Assembly: GCA_964424945.1 (NCBI GenBank)
Contig: CAYRLB010000001.1
Span: 9,649 to 73,648, forward strand
From: WHSP01 sp964424945
GTDB lineage: Bacteria; Gemmatimonadota; Gemmatimonadetes; Longimicrobiales; Longimicrobiaceae
Reading direction: 5' to 3'
DNA: 64,000 bases
Every line of letters begins with the position of its first letter. Positions within the stretch are counted from its first letter, which is position 1. Below the pieces are notes generated by a model, which searched no databases, was not told the origin of the DNA, and was given only the letters and a program-made list of their open reading frames with translations. Shown in pieces: positions 34,294 to 43,515 of this stretch. Both the position numbers and the translations under genes were made by a program.

Positions 34294-34767
34294 ATGCGAG
34301 CCATGTCCGAACCACCGCAGATCGTCGACGTGCCCGCACAGAATACCGCGTGCATCCGCCTTACCATTCCTCCTTCCGCGATGCAGAAGGAGATGGGGCC
34401 TGCCATTGCGGAGCTCTATGCATCGCTGAAGGAGCAGTCGGTCGCGCCGGAAGGCCCGCTCTTCGCGCACTATCTTCGGTTTGATCCTGTGACCTTCGAC
34501 TTCGAGGTCGGCGTTCCGGTAGCGGTGCCTGTCTCGGAAAGCGGGCGTCTCCGACCGGGGCACATTCCCGCTTCCCGAGTCGCCCGCACGGTCTACTCGG
34601 GTCCCTACGAAGGCCTGCAGAGCGCCTGGGGTGACCTGAGCGATTGGATCCGATCGCAGGGCCTGACCATCGGTCCGAATTTCTGGGAGGTGTACCTCCA
34701 GGGTCCCGAGTCGGGAGACGATCCGAGGCAGTGGCGGACGGAGCTGAACCGTACGCTCGTGGCGTGA
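34294..34767 (+). CDS. GyrI-like small-molecule-binding protein
   Basis: A 157-residue stand-alone GyrI/AraC-effector-binding domain. It shows the SHS2-type repeats: IVDVPAQNTACIRLT and then DFEVGVPVAVPV, VARTVYSGPYEGL and a final FWEVYLQGP. The conserved Glu that binds cationic ligands in BmrR-like proteins is in NFWEVYL. There is no DNA-binding domain, so it may sequester or hydrolyse a toxic compound. ATG 34294 or ATG 34303 (MSEPPQIV) are both possible. Confidence 0.83.
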   Translation: MRAMSEPPQIVDVPAQNTACIRLTIPPSAMQKEMGPAIAELYASLKEQSVAPEGPLFAHYLRFDPVTFDFEVGVPVAVPVSESGRLRPGHIPASRVARTVYSGPYEGLQSAWGDLSDWIRSQGLTIGPNFWEVYLQGPESGDDPRQWRTELNRTLVA

Positions 34768-35060
34768 CATGGCCGCTGGGGGAAGGCACAAGGAGATCGG
34801 CGGCCACCAACTCGTCCCTGGCCGGCGTTCACTCGATCTGAATCGTCTCTTCTCACCCGAGGTGCGGGTTGACGGCCGACAGCAACCGGCTGCCCATATT
34901 CGGGCGACGATCGGCTCTCGAGCCGTGCGATTGCCGACGCGGCTGCGTTCACGTACGCTGTGGGGAATTTCCACCCGGCTTCAGGCTCCGGCAGGCGCGC
35001 ATTTTCCGTCAACCGGATCCCCGAAGCTGGATCTATTCCCCGTCGTAGTTCTCTGCGAGT

Positions 35061-35549
35061 GTGAGATATTTGATTCTTCTGCTTCCCCTCGTCCTCCTGA
35101 TCACCGCGTGCAACCCCGGCCCCACCGTCGTGGTCGGAGACGTCTATGTGGTCGAGGCGATGGAGTCCCAGATCAACTTCGGGTCGATCGAGGTGCATCT
35201 GCTGCCCGATGGGCTCCAGTTGGACTCCGCTCTGTTGAAGCTCTGCCCGAACCGTGACCTGTCCGTCCCGCACGACAGTGCGGACGTGGCGGCGGCATGG
35301 GAAGGGCGACGGGAGCTTCTGCTGTCGAAATCACAGCGGATGACGCGCGCGGATCCCGACGCCTCCTTCGTCATCGACTCCGTCGCACCCGGGCGATACC
35401 GGCTCTGGGCCGATACGATCGTCGGCGATCAGCGATATACCTGGCTGCGCTCCTTTCTCGTCCGGCGCGGCGACGACACCGTCCGCGCCAATCTCGGCAA
35501 CTCCTCCCTGGACGAAGATCCCTTCCGCTGCTTCAGGAAGGTCTGGTAG
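35061..35549 (+). CDS. Small lipoprotein of unknown function
   Basis: A 162-residue lipoprotein with a hydrophobic signal ending in lipobox LLITACNPG (Cys17). The rest is beta-rich; the SFVIDSVAPGRYRLWADT stretch resembles a carboxypeptidase-regulatory-like or transthyretin-like beta sandwich. GTG 35061 is the start. A terminator-like hairpin follows at 35606-35652. No specific function can be given. Confidence 0.75.
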   Translation: MRYLILLLPLVLLITACNPGPTVVVGDVYVVEAMESQINFGSIEVHLLPDGLQLDSALLKLCPNRDLSVPHDSADVAAAWEGRRELLLSKSQRMTRADPDASFVIDSVAPGRYRLWADTIVGDQRYTWLRSFLVRRGDDTVRANLGNSSLDEDPFRCFRKVW

Positions 35550-35605
35550 CGCGCACCTTCTCTGAAGCGCCGCCGCAGCAGCAGCGAAACCGAATTGGAG
35601 GGTGC

Positions 35606-35652
35606 CACTTCCTACTCACCCTCCCCGCTGACGGTGGGAAGTGTTACTTTTT
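35606..35652 (+). terminator. Terminator or attenuator before the STAS-ATPase gene
   Basis: CACTTCCTAC (35606-35615) pairs with GTGGGAAGTG (35634-35643), followed by TTACTTTTT. A competing stem, GGAGGGTG (35597-35604) with CACCCTCC (35617-35624), overlaps the first arm, so the two structures exclude each other. It lies 38 bp before the STAS-ATPase start. Confidence 0.5.
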
Positions 35653-35689
35653 GAGCCGTCCCCGGATCCGTCCCTCGCGCTCGCAGACG

Positions 35690-36583
35690 ATGAGGCAAGT
35701 CATATCGGTGCCCCCCACGCTCGATGAGCGGGGGTTTGACGCAATAGTCGCGGAGCTGGACAGCGCAGAGGGTTCGGGGTTCCTGATCGACGGTCGACAT
35801 GTCCGCTGGGCGGACCCGTACGGGATGGTCGGGCTGCTCGCAATCGGCCATCATCTGAAGGAGCAGGGCAGTGCACGGCCGGTCCTCGAGCTGCCGGAGT
35901 CCCCCGAGGTGATGAGTTATCTCGGGCGGATGGGTTTCCTCGAGGACGCTGCAGGGATCTTCGACATTCCGGGCGGCGTCGCCGCCCCGTCAAAGCCGAC
36001 GGGCCCGTCGAACGTCCTCCTCGAGATCACGCAGATCCGCTCCCATGACGATGTCCATGGCGTCATCGAGCATGTGCAGGAGCGGGCCGGGACGATTCTG
36101 ACGGAGAAGCTCAATTACTCCCCGGCGGATGCGGTCCCCTTCTCGATCATGCTGTCGGAGGTGTGTCAGAACATCATCGAGCACGCCGAGACCGGGGGAT
36201 GGGTCGGAATCCAGACGTACAACTGGGCTCGGCGACTGGGGCGTCAGGTGGTGGTCATCGGCGTTGCGGATCTGGGGATCGGCTTTCGCGGCTCGCTCGC
36301 GAAGGAGCATGCGGCGCGCTATACCGACCGCTGGGATGACCTCACGGCGCTGCAGGCCGCGTTCCTGCACGGAGTTACGCGCTTTCGTGATCCGGGCCGC
36401 GGTCAGGGTCTGAAGCAGATCCGGAATCGCGTGCACCGCTGGGGCGGGAAGGTGTCGATCCGCAGCGGAACCGCTCGGATCGCCGACGTCCCCGAATGGG
36501 ACGATTCGCCCGCGTTCGAGGAGGGACTGCCGGATTTTCCCGGCGCCCAGATTCTCATCGTCCTTCCGGCTCGCGTCGGCTGA
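35690..36583 (+). CDS. STAS-like domain fused to a HATPase (anti-sigma-like) domain
   Basis: A 297-residue two-domain protein. Residues ~1-95 look like a STAS domain (GFLIDGRHVRWADPYGMVGLL). Residues ~130-290 form a GHKL ATPase with an N box (MLSEVCQNIIEHAE), a G1 box (GVADLGIGFRGSL) and a G2-like GRGQGLKQIRNRV. This is the make-up of a fused antagonist and anti-sigma/anti-antagonist switch in one chain. No sigma factor is adjacent. ATG 35690 is used; a longer frame upstream overlaps the terminator and lipoprotein gene. A cyclophilin and a STAS/winged-helix gene follow closely. Confidence 0.8.
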   Translation: MRQVISVPPTLDERGFDAIVAELDSAEGSGFLIDGRHVRWADPYGMVGLLAIGHHLKEQGSARPVLELPESPEVMSYLGRMGFLEDAAGIFDIPGGVAAPSKPTGPSNVLLEITQIRSHDDVHGVIEHVQERAGTILTEKLNYSPADAVPFSIMLSEVCQNIIEHAETGGWVGIQTYNWARRLGRQVVVIGVADLGIGFRGSLAKEHAARYTDRWDDLTALQAAFLHGVTRFRDPGRGQGLKQIRNRVHRWGGKVSIRSGTARIADVPEWDDSPAFEEGLPDFPGAQILIVLPARVG

Positions 36584-36629
36584 ACGGAATCACTCGAGAA
36601 CTTTTACATCAACCAGGGATACATCGAGA

Positions 36630-37103
36630 ATGGAAAGCATTACCTTCGAGACGAACAAGGGCTCCTTCCGGGCCGAGCTCTATTCGGACGATTCGCCGAT
36701 TGCGGCCGGAAACTTCAAAAAGCTCGTTTCGGAGGGCTTCTACGACGGGATCGTATTCCATCGGGTGATTCCGGACTTCGTCGTGCAGGGTGGTGATCCG
36801 CTCACGAAGGAGCTTCCGCTGAACAACCCGCGCGTCGGGTCGGGCGGTCCGGGCTACACGATCAAGTGCGAGACGAAGGACAACCCGCGCACGCACGAGC
36901 TTGGCGCGCTGTCGATGGCGCACGCCGGGAAGGATACCGGTGGCAGCCAGTTCTTCATCGTGCTGAGCGAGGCCAACACCCGGCATCTCAATGGCGTCCA
37001 CACGGTGTTCGGAAAGGTGACGGAGGGCTTCGACGTTGTTCAACAGCTTGAGAAGGGCGACAAGATGGAGAAGGTCTCGGTCGACGGGTCCCAGGCTTCC
37101 TGA
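36630..37103 (+). CDS. ppiB: Cyclophilin-type peptidyl-prolyl isomerase
   Basis: A 157-residue cytosolic cyclophilin. It carries GIVFHRVIPDFVVQGGDP, the active-site Arg/Phe set, then LSMAHAGKDTGGSQFFIVL and HTVFGKVTEGFDVV. No signal peptide, so it is PpiB-like. It lies 46 bp after the STAS-ATPase gene and five bases before the STAS/winged-helix gene, so co-expression is likely. Confidence 0.94.
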   Translation: MESITFETNKGSFRAELYSDDSPIAAGNFKKLVSEGFYDGIVFHRVIPDFVVQGGDPLTKELPLNNPRVGSGGPGYTIKCETKDNPRTHELGALSMAHAGKDTGGSQFFIVLSEANTRHLNGVHTVFGKVTEGFDVVQQLEKGDKMEKVSVDGSQAS

Positions 37104-37107
37104 GAAG

Positions 37108-37698
37108 ATGCAGGCCCAGCAGGTCCCCGCTTTTGCGATCGATCTGACGCGCCTCCACCGTCGGACCGTCACCTCGTTCTACAGCAACCTGGTGACGCGC
37201 CCGACGGGTCAGGCGGTGCGCCTCGGACTCGAACAGCAGTTGATCGAGCTCGGCCGTGAAGCGGCTCCCTGCCTTTCGATCCTGGACTTCTCGCAGGTCC
37301 GGGTTCTCGACTACTCCTGCGCGGACGAGATCGTCGCGAAGCTCCTCCTCCGGTATGCCGAGAGCGACCGGCCGGTGGACGCCTACTTCGTCGCGCGCGG
37401 GCTGCAGGAGCATCACCTCGAATCGGTCGAGGCGGTGCTCGAGCGTCACGGCCTCCTGCTCGTTGCGGAGGAGCCTGACGTCGATCCGACCCTTCTCGGT
37501 CCGTGCGAGCCTGGTCTTCGGACGTGCTGGGAGGTGCTGATTCGCCGCGGCGCAGTGCGTATCGGCGAGCTTGCTGCGGCGTCCGCTCTTCCCCTGAATG
37601 AGGTGCGGGAGGCCGTCGACCGCTTCGTGTCGCGGCGGGTTGCGGTCACCTACGGAGATGGCATGATCTGCCCGGTTCCACAGATGCAACAGGCGTGA
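37108..37698 (+). CDS. STAS-like domain fused to a winged-helix domain
   Basis: A 196-residue protein. Residues ~1-110 resemble a DUF4325-type STAS-like fold (LSILDFSQVRVLDYSCADEI), with the expected surface serine region in VLDYSCADE. Residues ~130-196 look like a winged-helix domain (GAVRIGELAAASALPLNEVREAV). Such fusions can be transcription regulators switched by partner proteins. It starts four bases after ppiB stops and its own stop overlaps the ypdA start (GTGA). The STAS-ATPase two genes upstream is an obvious candidate partner. Confidence 0.75.
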   Translation: MQAQQVPAFAIDLTRLHRRTVTSFYSNLVTRPTGQAVRLGLEQQLIELGREAAPCLSILDFSQVRVLDYSCADEIVAKLLLRYAESDRPVDAYFVARGLQEHHLESVEAVLERHGLLLVAEEPDVDPTLLGPCEPGLRTCWEVLIRRGAVRIGELAAASALPLNEVREAVDRFVSRRVAVTYGDGMICPVPQMQQA

Positions 37699-38741
37699 GC
37701 GGCGATATCCCTGGCGGCGCTGAAAAGATCGGTGCCCTGACCTTTCCTGACCCCTCCGTGCCGCTGGACGTGCTGGTCGTAGGTGCGGGACCCTGCGGGA
37801 TCGCCGTGGGAGTTGCGGCACGGCAGCACAATCTTTCCTGTCTCCTCGTCGACCGGGGCGCCCTGACGCAGGGGATGATCGAACATCCCACCTACGTCAC
37901 CTATTTCAGCGGACCTGAAAAGCTCGAGGTGGGCGAGGTTCCCTTCACGACCGCAGGCGACAAGCCGACGCGCCGCGAAGCGCTCCGATATTACCGCCGA
38001 GTGGTCGCTTTCTACGGCGTGGATGTCCTTCAGTACCACAACGTCGAGTCGGTCGAACGGGAGGGAGAGCTGTTCGTTGTACGCACCGTTGACCGGATGG
38101 GCGGTGAGGTCATCGTGCGCGCGCGGAATGTTGTGATCGCCACCGGATATTACGACAATCCGCGGCGGCTGGACGTGCCCGGCGCTGAGCTTCCGAAGGT
38201 CAGCTACTACTTCACCGAGCCTTATCCCTATTTCCAGCAGGATGTCCTCGTCGTCGGAGGCGGGAACTCCGCTGCGGACGCGGCGCTCCTGTGCTGGCGT
38301 GAGGGCGCGAGGGTGACCCTCGTCCACCTTCTCGATCAGCTCGACAAGGGGGTCAAGCCATGGGTGAAGCCCGACATCGAGAACCGTATCGCGGAAGGGT
38401 CGATCCCCACGTTCTGGCACCACCGGATCAGCGAGATCCGCCCGTCGGAGGTCGAGCTCGAGGATGTGCTGACGGGGGAACGCAGAGTTCTGCCGAATGA
38501 CTGGGTGCTGGCGATGATCGGGTATGTACCGAGCCCCGGTCTGCTCACGAGCCTCGACGTCCATATCGATGACGCGTCGGGCATTCCCAGCCATGATCCG
38601 ATGACGATGAAGACGAACGCGGAAGGGGTCTACATCGCGGGTGTGCTCGCGGCGGGCTACGACGCGAACAAGATCTTCATCGAGAATGGGAAGCTGCACG
38701 GCGAACTGATCGCGCGCTCAGTCGCGGCCGAAAGAGCATAG
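37695..38741 (+). CDS. ypdA: YpdA-family FAD-dependent bacillithiol disulfide reductase
   Basis: Flavoprotein that reduces bacillithiol disulfide with NADPH (YpdA/Bdr family). The FAD-binding VVGAGPCGIAVGVA and the NADPH-binding VVGGGNSAADAALLCW are both intact, and the Cys in GPCG is the residue implicated in YpdA activity. A C-terminal GVYIAGVLAAGYDANKIFIENG closes the two-domain fold. GTG 37695 overlaps the preceding stop. 348 residues. Its presence suggests bacillithiol, although no bsh gene is in the window. Confidence 0.9.
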   Translation: MSGDIPGGAEKIGALTFPDPSVPLDVLVVGAGPCGIAVGVAARQHNLSCLLVDRGALTQGMIEHPTYVTYFSGPEKLEVGEVPFTTAGDKPTRREALRYYRRVVAFYGVDVLQYHNVESVEREGELFVVRTVDRMGGEVIVRARNVVIATGYYDNPRRLDVPGAELPKVSYYFTEPYPYFQQDVLVVGGGNSAADAALLCWREGARVTLVHLLDQLDKGVKPWVKPDIENRIAEGSIPTFWHHRISEIRPSEVELEDVLTGERRVLPNDWVLAMIGYVPSPGLLTSLDVHIDDASGIPSHDPMTMKTNAEGVYIAGVLAAGYDANKIFIENGKLHGELIARSVAAERA

Positions 38742-38906
38742 TCGTCGGAGCTTCAGGGAGGCGGACTTCGACCGATCCGATGTTCGACGTCTGACCACAC
38801 GGCCTGGCCGAAGAAAGCGCTCCTCCTCCTCAACGACGCAACGGCCCGGCGATCGTCTGCAATCCGCCGGGCCGCTTCAGCATCCGCTTTCTTGCGGCAC
38901 CCCTCC

Positions 38907-38971
38907 AAAAAGCTTCCGGCGGGGCGGCGTAGGCGAACACTCGAGTGTGCCGCCTACGCCGCCCCGCCGGA
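38907..38971. terminator. Very long hairpin between convergent ypdA and purF
   Basis: Perfect 21-bp arms (38915-38935 and 38951-38971) with a further palindrome ACACTCGAGTGT in the loop. On the minus strand it is followed by AGC and five T (38911-38907), so it terminates purF; it may also stop ypdA read-through. Confidence 0.85.
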
Positions 38972-38992
38972 GACGCTTTATCTACTTCCTTC

Positions 38993-40390
38993 TCAGAACT
39001 CGAAGCTGAGCACTTCCCGGGCAGTCTCCGCCCGCTCCATATCGATGAGAGGGGCAGGGTAGTGCCCCGAAAAGCACGCCGAGCAGAAGGTCGCCTTGTC
39101 GTCGACGGCATCCATCATTCCCTCGAGGGAAAGATACCCGAGGGAATCGACGCCGAGGGTTTCCCGAATCTCCTGCTGCGTATTGTGCGAGGCGATGAGC
39201 TCCTCGCGCGTAGGCATGTCGATCCCGTAGTAGCAGGGATGCTTCACCGGCGGCGACGCGAGTCGGAAATGGACCTCGGTTGCACCTGCCTCGCGCAGCA
39301 GATTCACAAGCCCCCGCGAGGTCGTTCCGCGGACGAGTGAGTCGTCCACAACCACGACCCGCTTGCCCTCCAGCACCTCGCGGACCGGACTGTACTTCAT
39401 CCGCACCTTGAAGTTTCGACCCGCCTGGGAGGGTTCAATGAACGTTCGGCCGATGTAATGGTTACGGATCAGGCCGAGCTCGAAGGGAATCCCTGATTCT
39501 TCGGCGAAGCCGAGCGCAGCCGAGTTTGCCGAGTCCGGAACCGCGATCACACAGTCTGCCTCGGCCGGATGTTCGACGGCGAGCTGTCGACCGAGGGCAC
39601 GGCGTGACCTGTCGACCGAATAGCCCCACAGTCGGGAGTCCGGTCGGGCAAAGTACACCAGCTCGAAGACGCAGGGGGCAGGCGGTGTATACGATCCCAG
39701 CGGCCGGAGGCGCGTCATCTCGCCATCGCGGATGCGGACCACCTCGCCGGGCTCGAGATCGCGGAGGTACGTCGCCCCGACGATGTCCAGGGCACACGTC
39801 TCCGAAGCGACGACGAACCCGCCATCCTTCTGCCCGAGCACCAGGGGACGGAAGCCGTGTCTGTCCCGAGCAGCGTAGAGAGTGTCCCCGATCGTGATGA
39901 GAACGGAGAAGGCACCCTCGAGCTGGGACAGCGCATCGTCTACCTGACCATCCACATCGTCGCGTCGCGAGCGGGCGATCAGGTGAACGATGACTTCCGA
40001 ATCGATGGAGGTCTGGAAGAGCGCGCCCTCGTGGACGAGCCTGTTCCGGAGCTCCTGTGCGTTGGTGAGATTCCCGTTGTGCGCGAGCGCGAGGTTTCCC
40101 TCGGCGTAGCGCACCAGGAGCGGTTGCGCGTTGGCCAGGCCCGCGCCACCCGCCGTGGAGTAGCGGATATGCCCGAGCGCCGTCTCACCTTTGAGACCGG
40201 CAAGAACATCTCCACTGAAGGCGTCTGCCACCAGCCCGATGTCCTTGTGAATGTGGCTCGTACCATCCGGGTCCGTATCGATGGACACGATCCCCGCTGC
40301 CTCCTGCCCGCGATGCTGCAACGAGTAGAGAGACAGGAACACCAGTCCGGCAGCTTCGGAAACCCCGCTGACCGCCGCTATCCCACACAT
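38993..40390 (-). CDS. purF: Amidophosphoribosyltransferase
   Basis: First committed step of purine synthesis: PRPP plus glutamine to phosphoribosylamine. The N-terminal nucleophile Cys2 is exposed after Met removal (MCGIAAVSG). The glutaminase domain continues with YSLQHRGQEAAGI. The PRPP-binding loop reads VVVVDDSLVRGTTS. The 465-residue length and Cys residues near the C-terminus (CSACFSGHYP) suggest the Fe-S-containing Bacillus type. It follows purL by 31 bp and is the last gene of the pur run. Confidence 0.97.
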   Translation of the reverse strand: MCGIAAVSGVSEAAGLVFLSLYSLQHRGQEAAGIVSIDTDPDGTSHIHKDIGLVADAFSGDVLAGLKGETALGHIRYSTAGGAGLANAQPLLVRYAEGNLALAHNGNLTNAQELRNRLVHEGALFQTSIDSEVIVHLIARSRRDDVDGQVDDALSQLEGAFSVLITIGDTLYAARDRHGFRPLVLGQKDGGFVVASETCALDIVGATYLRDLEPGEVVRIRDGEMTRLRPLGSYTPPAPCVFELVYFARPDSRLWGYSVDRSRRALGRQLAVEHPAEADCVIAVPDSANSAALGFAEESGIPFELGLIRNHYIGRTFIEPSQAGRNFKVRMKYSPVREVLEGKRVVVVDDSLVRGTTSRGLVNLLREAGATEVHFRLASPPVKHPCYYGIDMPTREELIASHNTQQEIRETLGVDSLGYLSLEGMMDAVDDKATFCSACFSGHYPAPLIDMERAETAREVLSFEF

Positions 40391-40421
40391 CGCATATCTC
40401 TGGTAGAAAAGCGCCTGTTTT

Positions 40422-42737
40422 TCAGGTGCTTTGTACTTCGGAGTCTAGCGCCGTCGAGATGTCGACCGGCGACTGGTCCATCCTGCGAGGAATGGCGCCG
40501 TAGTAGGTGCGAGCGACCTCTTCGACGGCCACGTCGAGCGTCTTCTCATCTGTAACGATCCTGAACCGTCCCTGCGAATTCCCGACCGTTCCGATCTGTC
40601 GCGCGGGAACGCCAGCCGCTGAGAAATGCTGCAACGTCTGTTCGACATCCCCCGGGAGACACGAAACGACGATTCGTGACTGGCCTTCCCCGTAAAGCAG
40701 AGCTTCGGTATCGATCCCCTCATCGATGAGCTTCACATCGATACCGACCGGGCTCTCGCGCCGGGCGATCGCGGATTCGGCCAGGGCAACTGCGAGGCCG
40801 CCCTCGGAAACATCGTGGGCCGACTGGATCAAGCCCTTCCGGATGGCTTCCAGCAGCGTCTGCTGGAGAGCCTTCTCGGCGTCGAGATCGATGTGCGGAG
40901 CATCCCCAGTCACCAGCCCATGGACGACCTTCAGATACTCGCTGCCGCCGAGTTCATCCGTGTTCGTGCCAAGGAGCAGGACCGCATCGCCTTCATTCTT
41001 GAAGTCGACGGTCGTGATGTGATCGAGATCATCGATGACGCCGACCATCCCGATCGTCGGTGTGGGGTAGATCGCCCCACGCGGATTCTCATTGTAAAGC
41101 GAGACATTGCCGCCCGTTACCGGCGTCTCGAAGATGCGGCACGCTTCACCGATGCCGGCCACCGCTTCCGAGAGCTGGTAATACACCTCGGGCTTCAAGG
41201 GGTTGCCGAAATTGAGGTTATCGGTAACTGCACGTGGCGTTGCACCGGAGCAGACGAGGTTCCGTGCCGCCTCGGCCACCGCGATCCGTCCGCCCTGCCG
41301 CGGGTTAAGATAGACGTACCGGCCATTGCAATCGATCGTCGCGGCGATTGCACGGCGGGTTCCCCGTAGACGGATGACGGCGGCATCGGAGCCCGGCCCG
41401 ACGATGGTGCCCGTCCGAACGGTGCTGTCGTACTGCTCGTAGATCCAGCGCTTCGAGGCGATCGTCGGGGCGTCCAGCAGCGTGAGCAGCGCCCACGCCG
41501 GGTCGCTCTCCTCTTCACGCCGCTGAAGAGACTTCGCGTCCCAGTCGCGGAGCGCCTGAATCTCCGGGGCCTCGATTCCTTCACGCGTGTAGGTCGGGCA
41601 GGTGTCGACAAGGGGCTCACCGGGGATCTCGACGACGACCTCGCCATTCTCCCGGATGATGTAGAGCCCGGTATCGGTGACATGACCGATCGTCTCGGCG
41701 TCCAGATCCCACTTCCCGAGGATCTCCCGGACGTCATCTTCGCGCCCGGCCTTCGCGACGACCAGCATCCGCTCCTGCGTTTCCGAAAGGAGGATCTCGT
41801 ACGGCGTCATCCCCGATTCGCGTACGGGGACGCGGGTGATCTCGATATCGACACCGGTGCCGCCGCGCGCCGCCATCTCGGTCGAGGAGGAGACGAGGCC
41901 CGCCGCTCCCATATCCTGGATACCGACGATGTGACCCGAACGGATCAGCTCGAGCGACGCCTCCAGGAGGAGCTTCTCGGTGAAGGGGTCGCCCACCTGC
42001 ACCATCGGACGCTTCGCCTCACTCTCCTCCGTCAGCTCCGCCGAGGCGAAGGTCGCCCCATGGATGCCGTCGCGGCCCGTCTTCGAGCCGACGGCCATGA
42101 TCGGATTCCCGACGCCCTCAGCGACCCCCTTGATGAGCTCTTCGCGCTTCATCAGCCCGATCGCCATCGCGTTGACGAGCGGATTCCCCTCGTACGCGCC
42201 GTCGAAGTAGACCTCGCCGCCGACGGTCGGGATGCCGACGCAGTTCCCGTAATCGCCGATGCCTCGTACGACCCCGGCCAGCAGGTAGCGGACGCGATCG
42301 GCGGAAGCGCCGTCGAGCTCACCGAAGCGCAGGGAGTTGAGGACTGCGATCGGGCGCGCGCCCATGGTGAAGACGTCCCGGAGGATGCCACCGACCCCTG
42401 TCGCGGCGCCCTGGTAGGGCTCGACGGCCGAGGGGTGATTGTGGGATTCAACCTTGAAGGCTACGGCGAGGCCGTCACCGACTTCAATTACTCCAGCGTT
42501 TTCACCCGGACCCTGAAGCACCCAGGGGGCCTTCGTGGGAAGGGTGCGCAGAAGCGGCTTCGAGTTCTTGTAGCCGCAATGCTCCGACCACATCGCGCTG
42601 AAGACGCCGAGCTCGGTATAGGTCGGCTCCCGCCCCAGAATCCCGAGGATGAGATCGTATTCGTACTCTGATATTCCATGATCCGCGATGAGCTCCGGCG
42701 TGATCGCCGGGTCACCCGCGCGTGCCTGTACCGCCAA
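40422..42737 (-). CDS. purL: Phosphoribosylformylglycinamidine synthase subunit PurL
   Basis: ATP-dependent synthesis of FGAM from FGAR, with PurQ and PurS. The 771-residue protein is the small PurL type. It carries MWSEHCGYKNSKP, FKVESHNHPSA and DMGAAGLVSSS in the N-terminal half and VSEGGLAVALAE near the C-terminus, as expected for the duplicated AIR-synthase fold. The likely start is TTG 42737 with GAGG upstream. Located between purQ and purF, spacing 73 and 31 bp. Confidence 0.96.
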   Translation of the reverse strand: MAVQARAGDPAITPELIADHGISEYEYDLILGILGREPTYTELGVFSAMWSEHCGYKNSKPLLRTLPTKAPWVLQGPGENAGVIEVGDGLAVAFKVESHNHPSAVEPYQGAATGVGGILRDVFTMGARPIAVLNSLRFGELDGASADRVRYLLAGVVRGIGDYGNCVGIPTVGGEVYFDGAYEGNPLVNAMAIGLMKREELIKGVAEGVGNPIMAVGSKTGRDGIHGATFASAELTEESEAKRPMVQVGDPFTEKLLLEASLELIRSGHIVGIQDMGAAGLVSSSTEMAARGGTGVDIEITRVPVRESGMTPYEILLSETQERMLVVAKAGREDDVREILGKWDLDAETIGHVTDTGLYIIRENGEVVVEIPGEPLVDTCPTYTREGIEAPEIQALRDWDAKSLQRREEESDPAWALLTLLDAPTIASKRWIYEQYDSTVRTGTIVGPGSDAAVIRLRGTRRAIAATIDCNGRYVYLNPRQGGRIAVAEAARNLVCSGATPRAVTDNLNFGNPLKPEVYYQLSEAVAGIGEACRIFETPVTGGNVSLYNENPRGAIYPTPTIGMVGVIDDLDHITTVDFKNEGDAVLLLGTNTDELGGSEYLKVVHGLVTGDAPHIDLDAEKALQQTLLEAIRKGLIQSAHDVSEGGLAVALAESAIARRESPVGIDVKLIDEGIDTEALLYGEGQSRIVVSCLPGDVEQTLQHFSAAGVPARQIGTVGNSQGRFRIVTDEKTLDVAVEEVARTYYGAIPRRMDQSPVDISTALDSEVQST

Positions 42738-42810
42738 TGTATGCCTCAGAGTGAAATTCGTACGTCATCCGGTCCGGCGCCTTCGCGCCGGGCCGAGGGC
42801 CGCCCGCGGA

Positions 42811-43515
42811 TCAGCGTACTGCCGGAGCCCCGAGGTGTTCCCCGAGAGACTCGAACAGACCGACCCCATCCACCGACCCGAGAACCATGTCCACCGCGCG
42901 CTCGGGATGCGGCATCATGCCGAGCACATTCCCTTCAGCATTAACGATCCCGGCGATATTCCGCACGGACCCGTTGGGATTCGCCTCGGACGTAACATTT
43001 CCGTCCGCATCGCAGTACCGGAAGATGACACGTCCGGCATCCTCGAGCGCGTCGACCTCGGCATCGGGCGCAACAAAGGAGCCCTCCCCATGCGCGATCG
43101 GGATCTGCAGCACCTGGCCCACTTCGTATGCGGTTGTGTATGGTGCGACGCTCTGCTCGACCCGCAGGTAGACGGGCTTCGAACGGAACTTCAGCGACCG
43201 GTTGCGGATCAGGGCGCCCGGCAGCAGGCCCGCCTCGCAGAGGATCTGGAAACCGTTGCAGATGCCGACGACGAGGCCGCCCTGCTCCGCGAACGACTTG
43301 ACCTCGCGCATGATCGGGCTGAGGCTCGCGATGGCGCCGGCCCGCAGATAGTCCCCATAGCTGAAGCCGCCCGGAAGGAAGACCGCGTCCACTCCCTTCA
43401 GGTCATGCTCCTTGTGCCAGAGATACTGCGTATCCGCGCCAAGGACGTCCTTCGTTGCGTGGTAGCAGTCATAATCGCAATTCGAGCCAGGGAAGGTGAC
43501 TACCCCGATCTTCAT
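42811..43515 (-). CDS. purQ: Phosphoribosylformylglycinamidine synthase subunit PurQ
   Basis: Glutaminase that supplies ammonia to PurL. A class-I amidotransferase with the nucleophile Cys86 in VVGICNGFQIL and the His-Glu pair in MMPHPERAVD. 234 residues. The start ATG 43515 overlaps the stop of purS (ATGA); an in-frame upstream start would overrun purS. Co-transcribed with purS and purL. Confidence 0.96.
   Translation of the reverse strand: MKIGVVTFPGSNCDYDCYHATKDVLGADTQYLWHKEHDLKGVDAVFLPGGFSYGDYLRAGAIASLSPIMREVKSFAEQGGLVVGICNGFQILCEAGLLPGALIRNRSLKFRSKPVYLRVEQSVAPYTTAYEVGQVLQIPIAHGEGSFVAPDAEVDALEDAGRVIFRYCDADGNVTSEANPNGSVRNIAGIVNAEGNVLGMMPHPERAVDMVLGSVDGVGLFESLGEHLGAPAVR

Noticed and set aside
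34032..34406. 124-codon minus-strand frame before the GyrI-like gene
   Set aside because: It overlaps the start of the GyrI-like gene, has no ribosome site and no recognisable fold; I left the region as intergenic.
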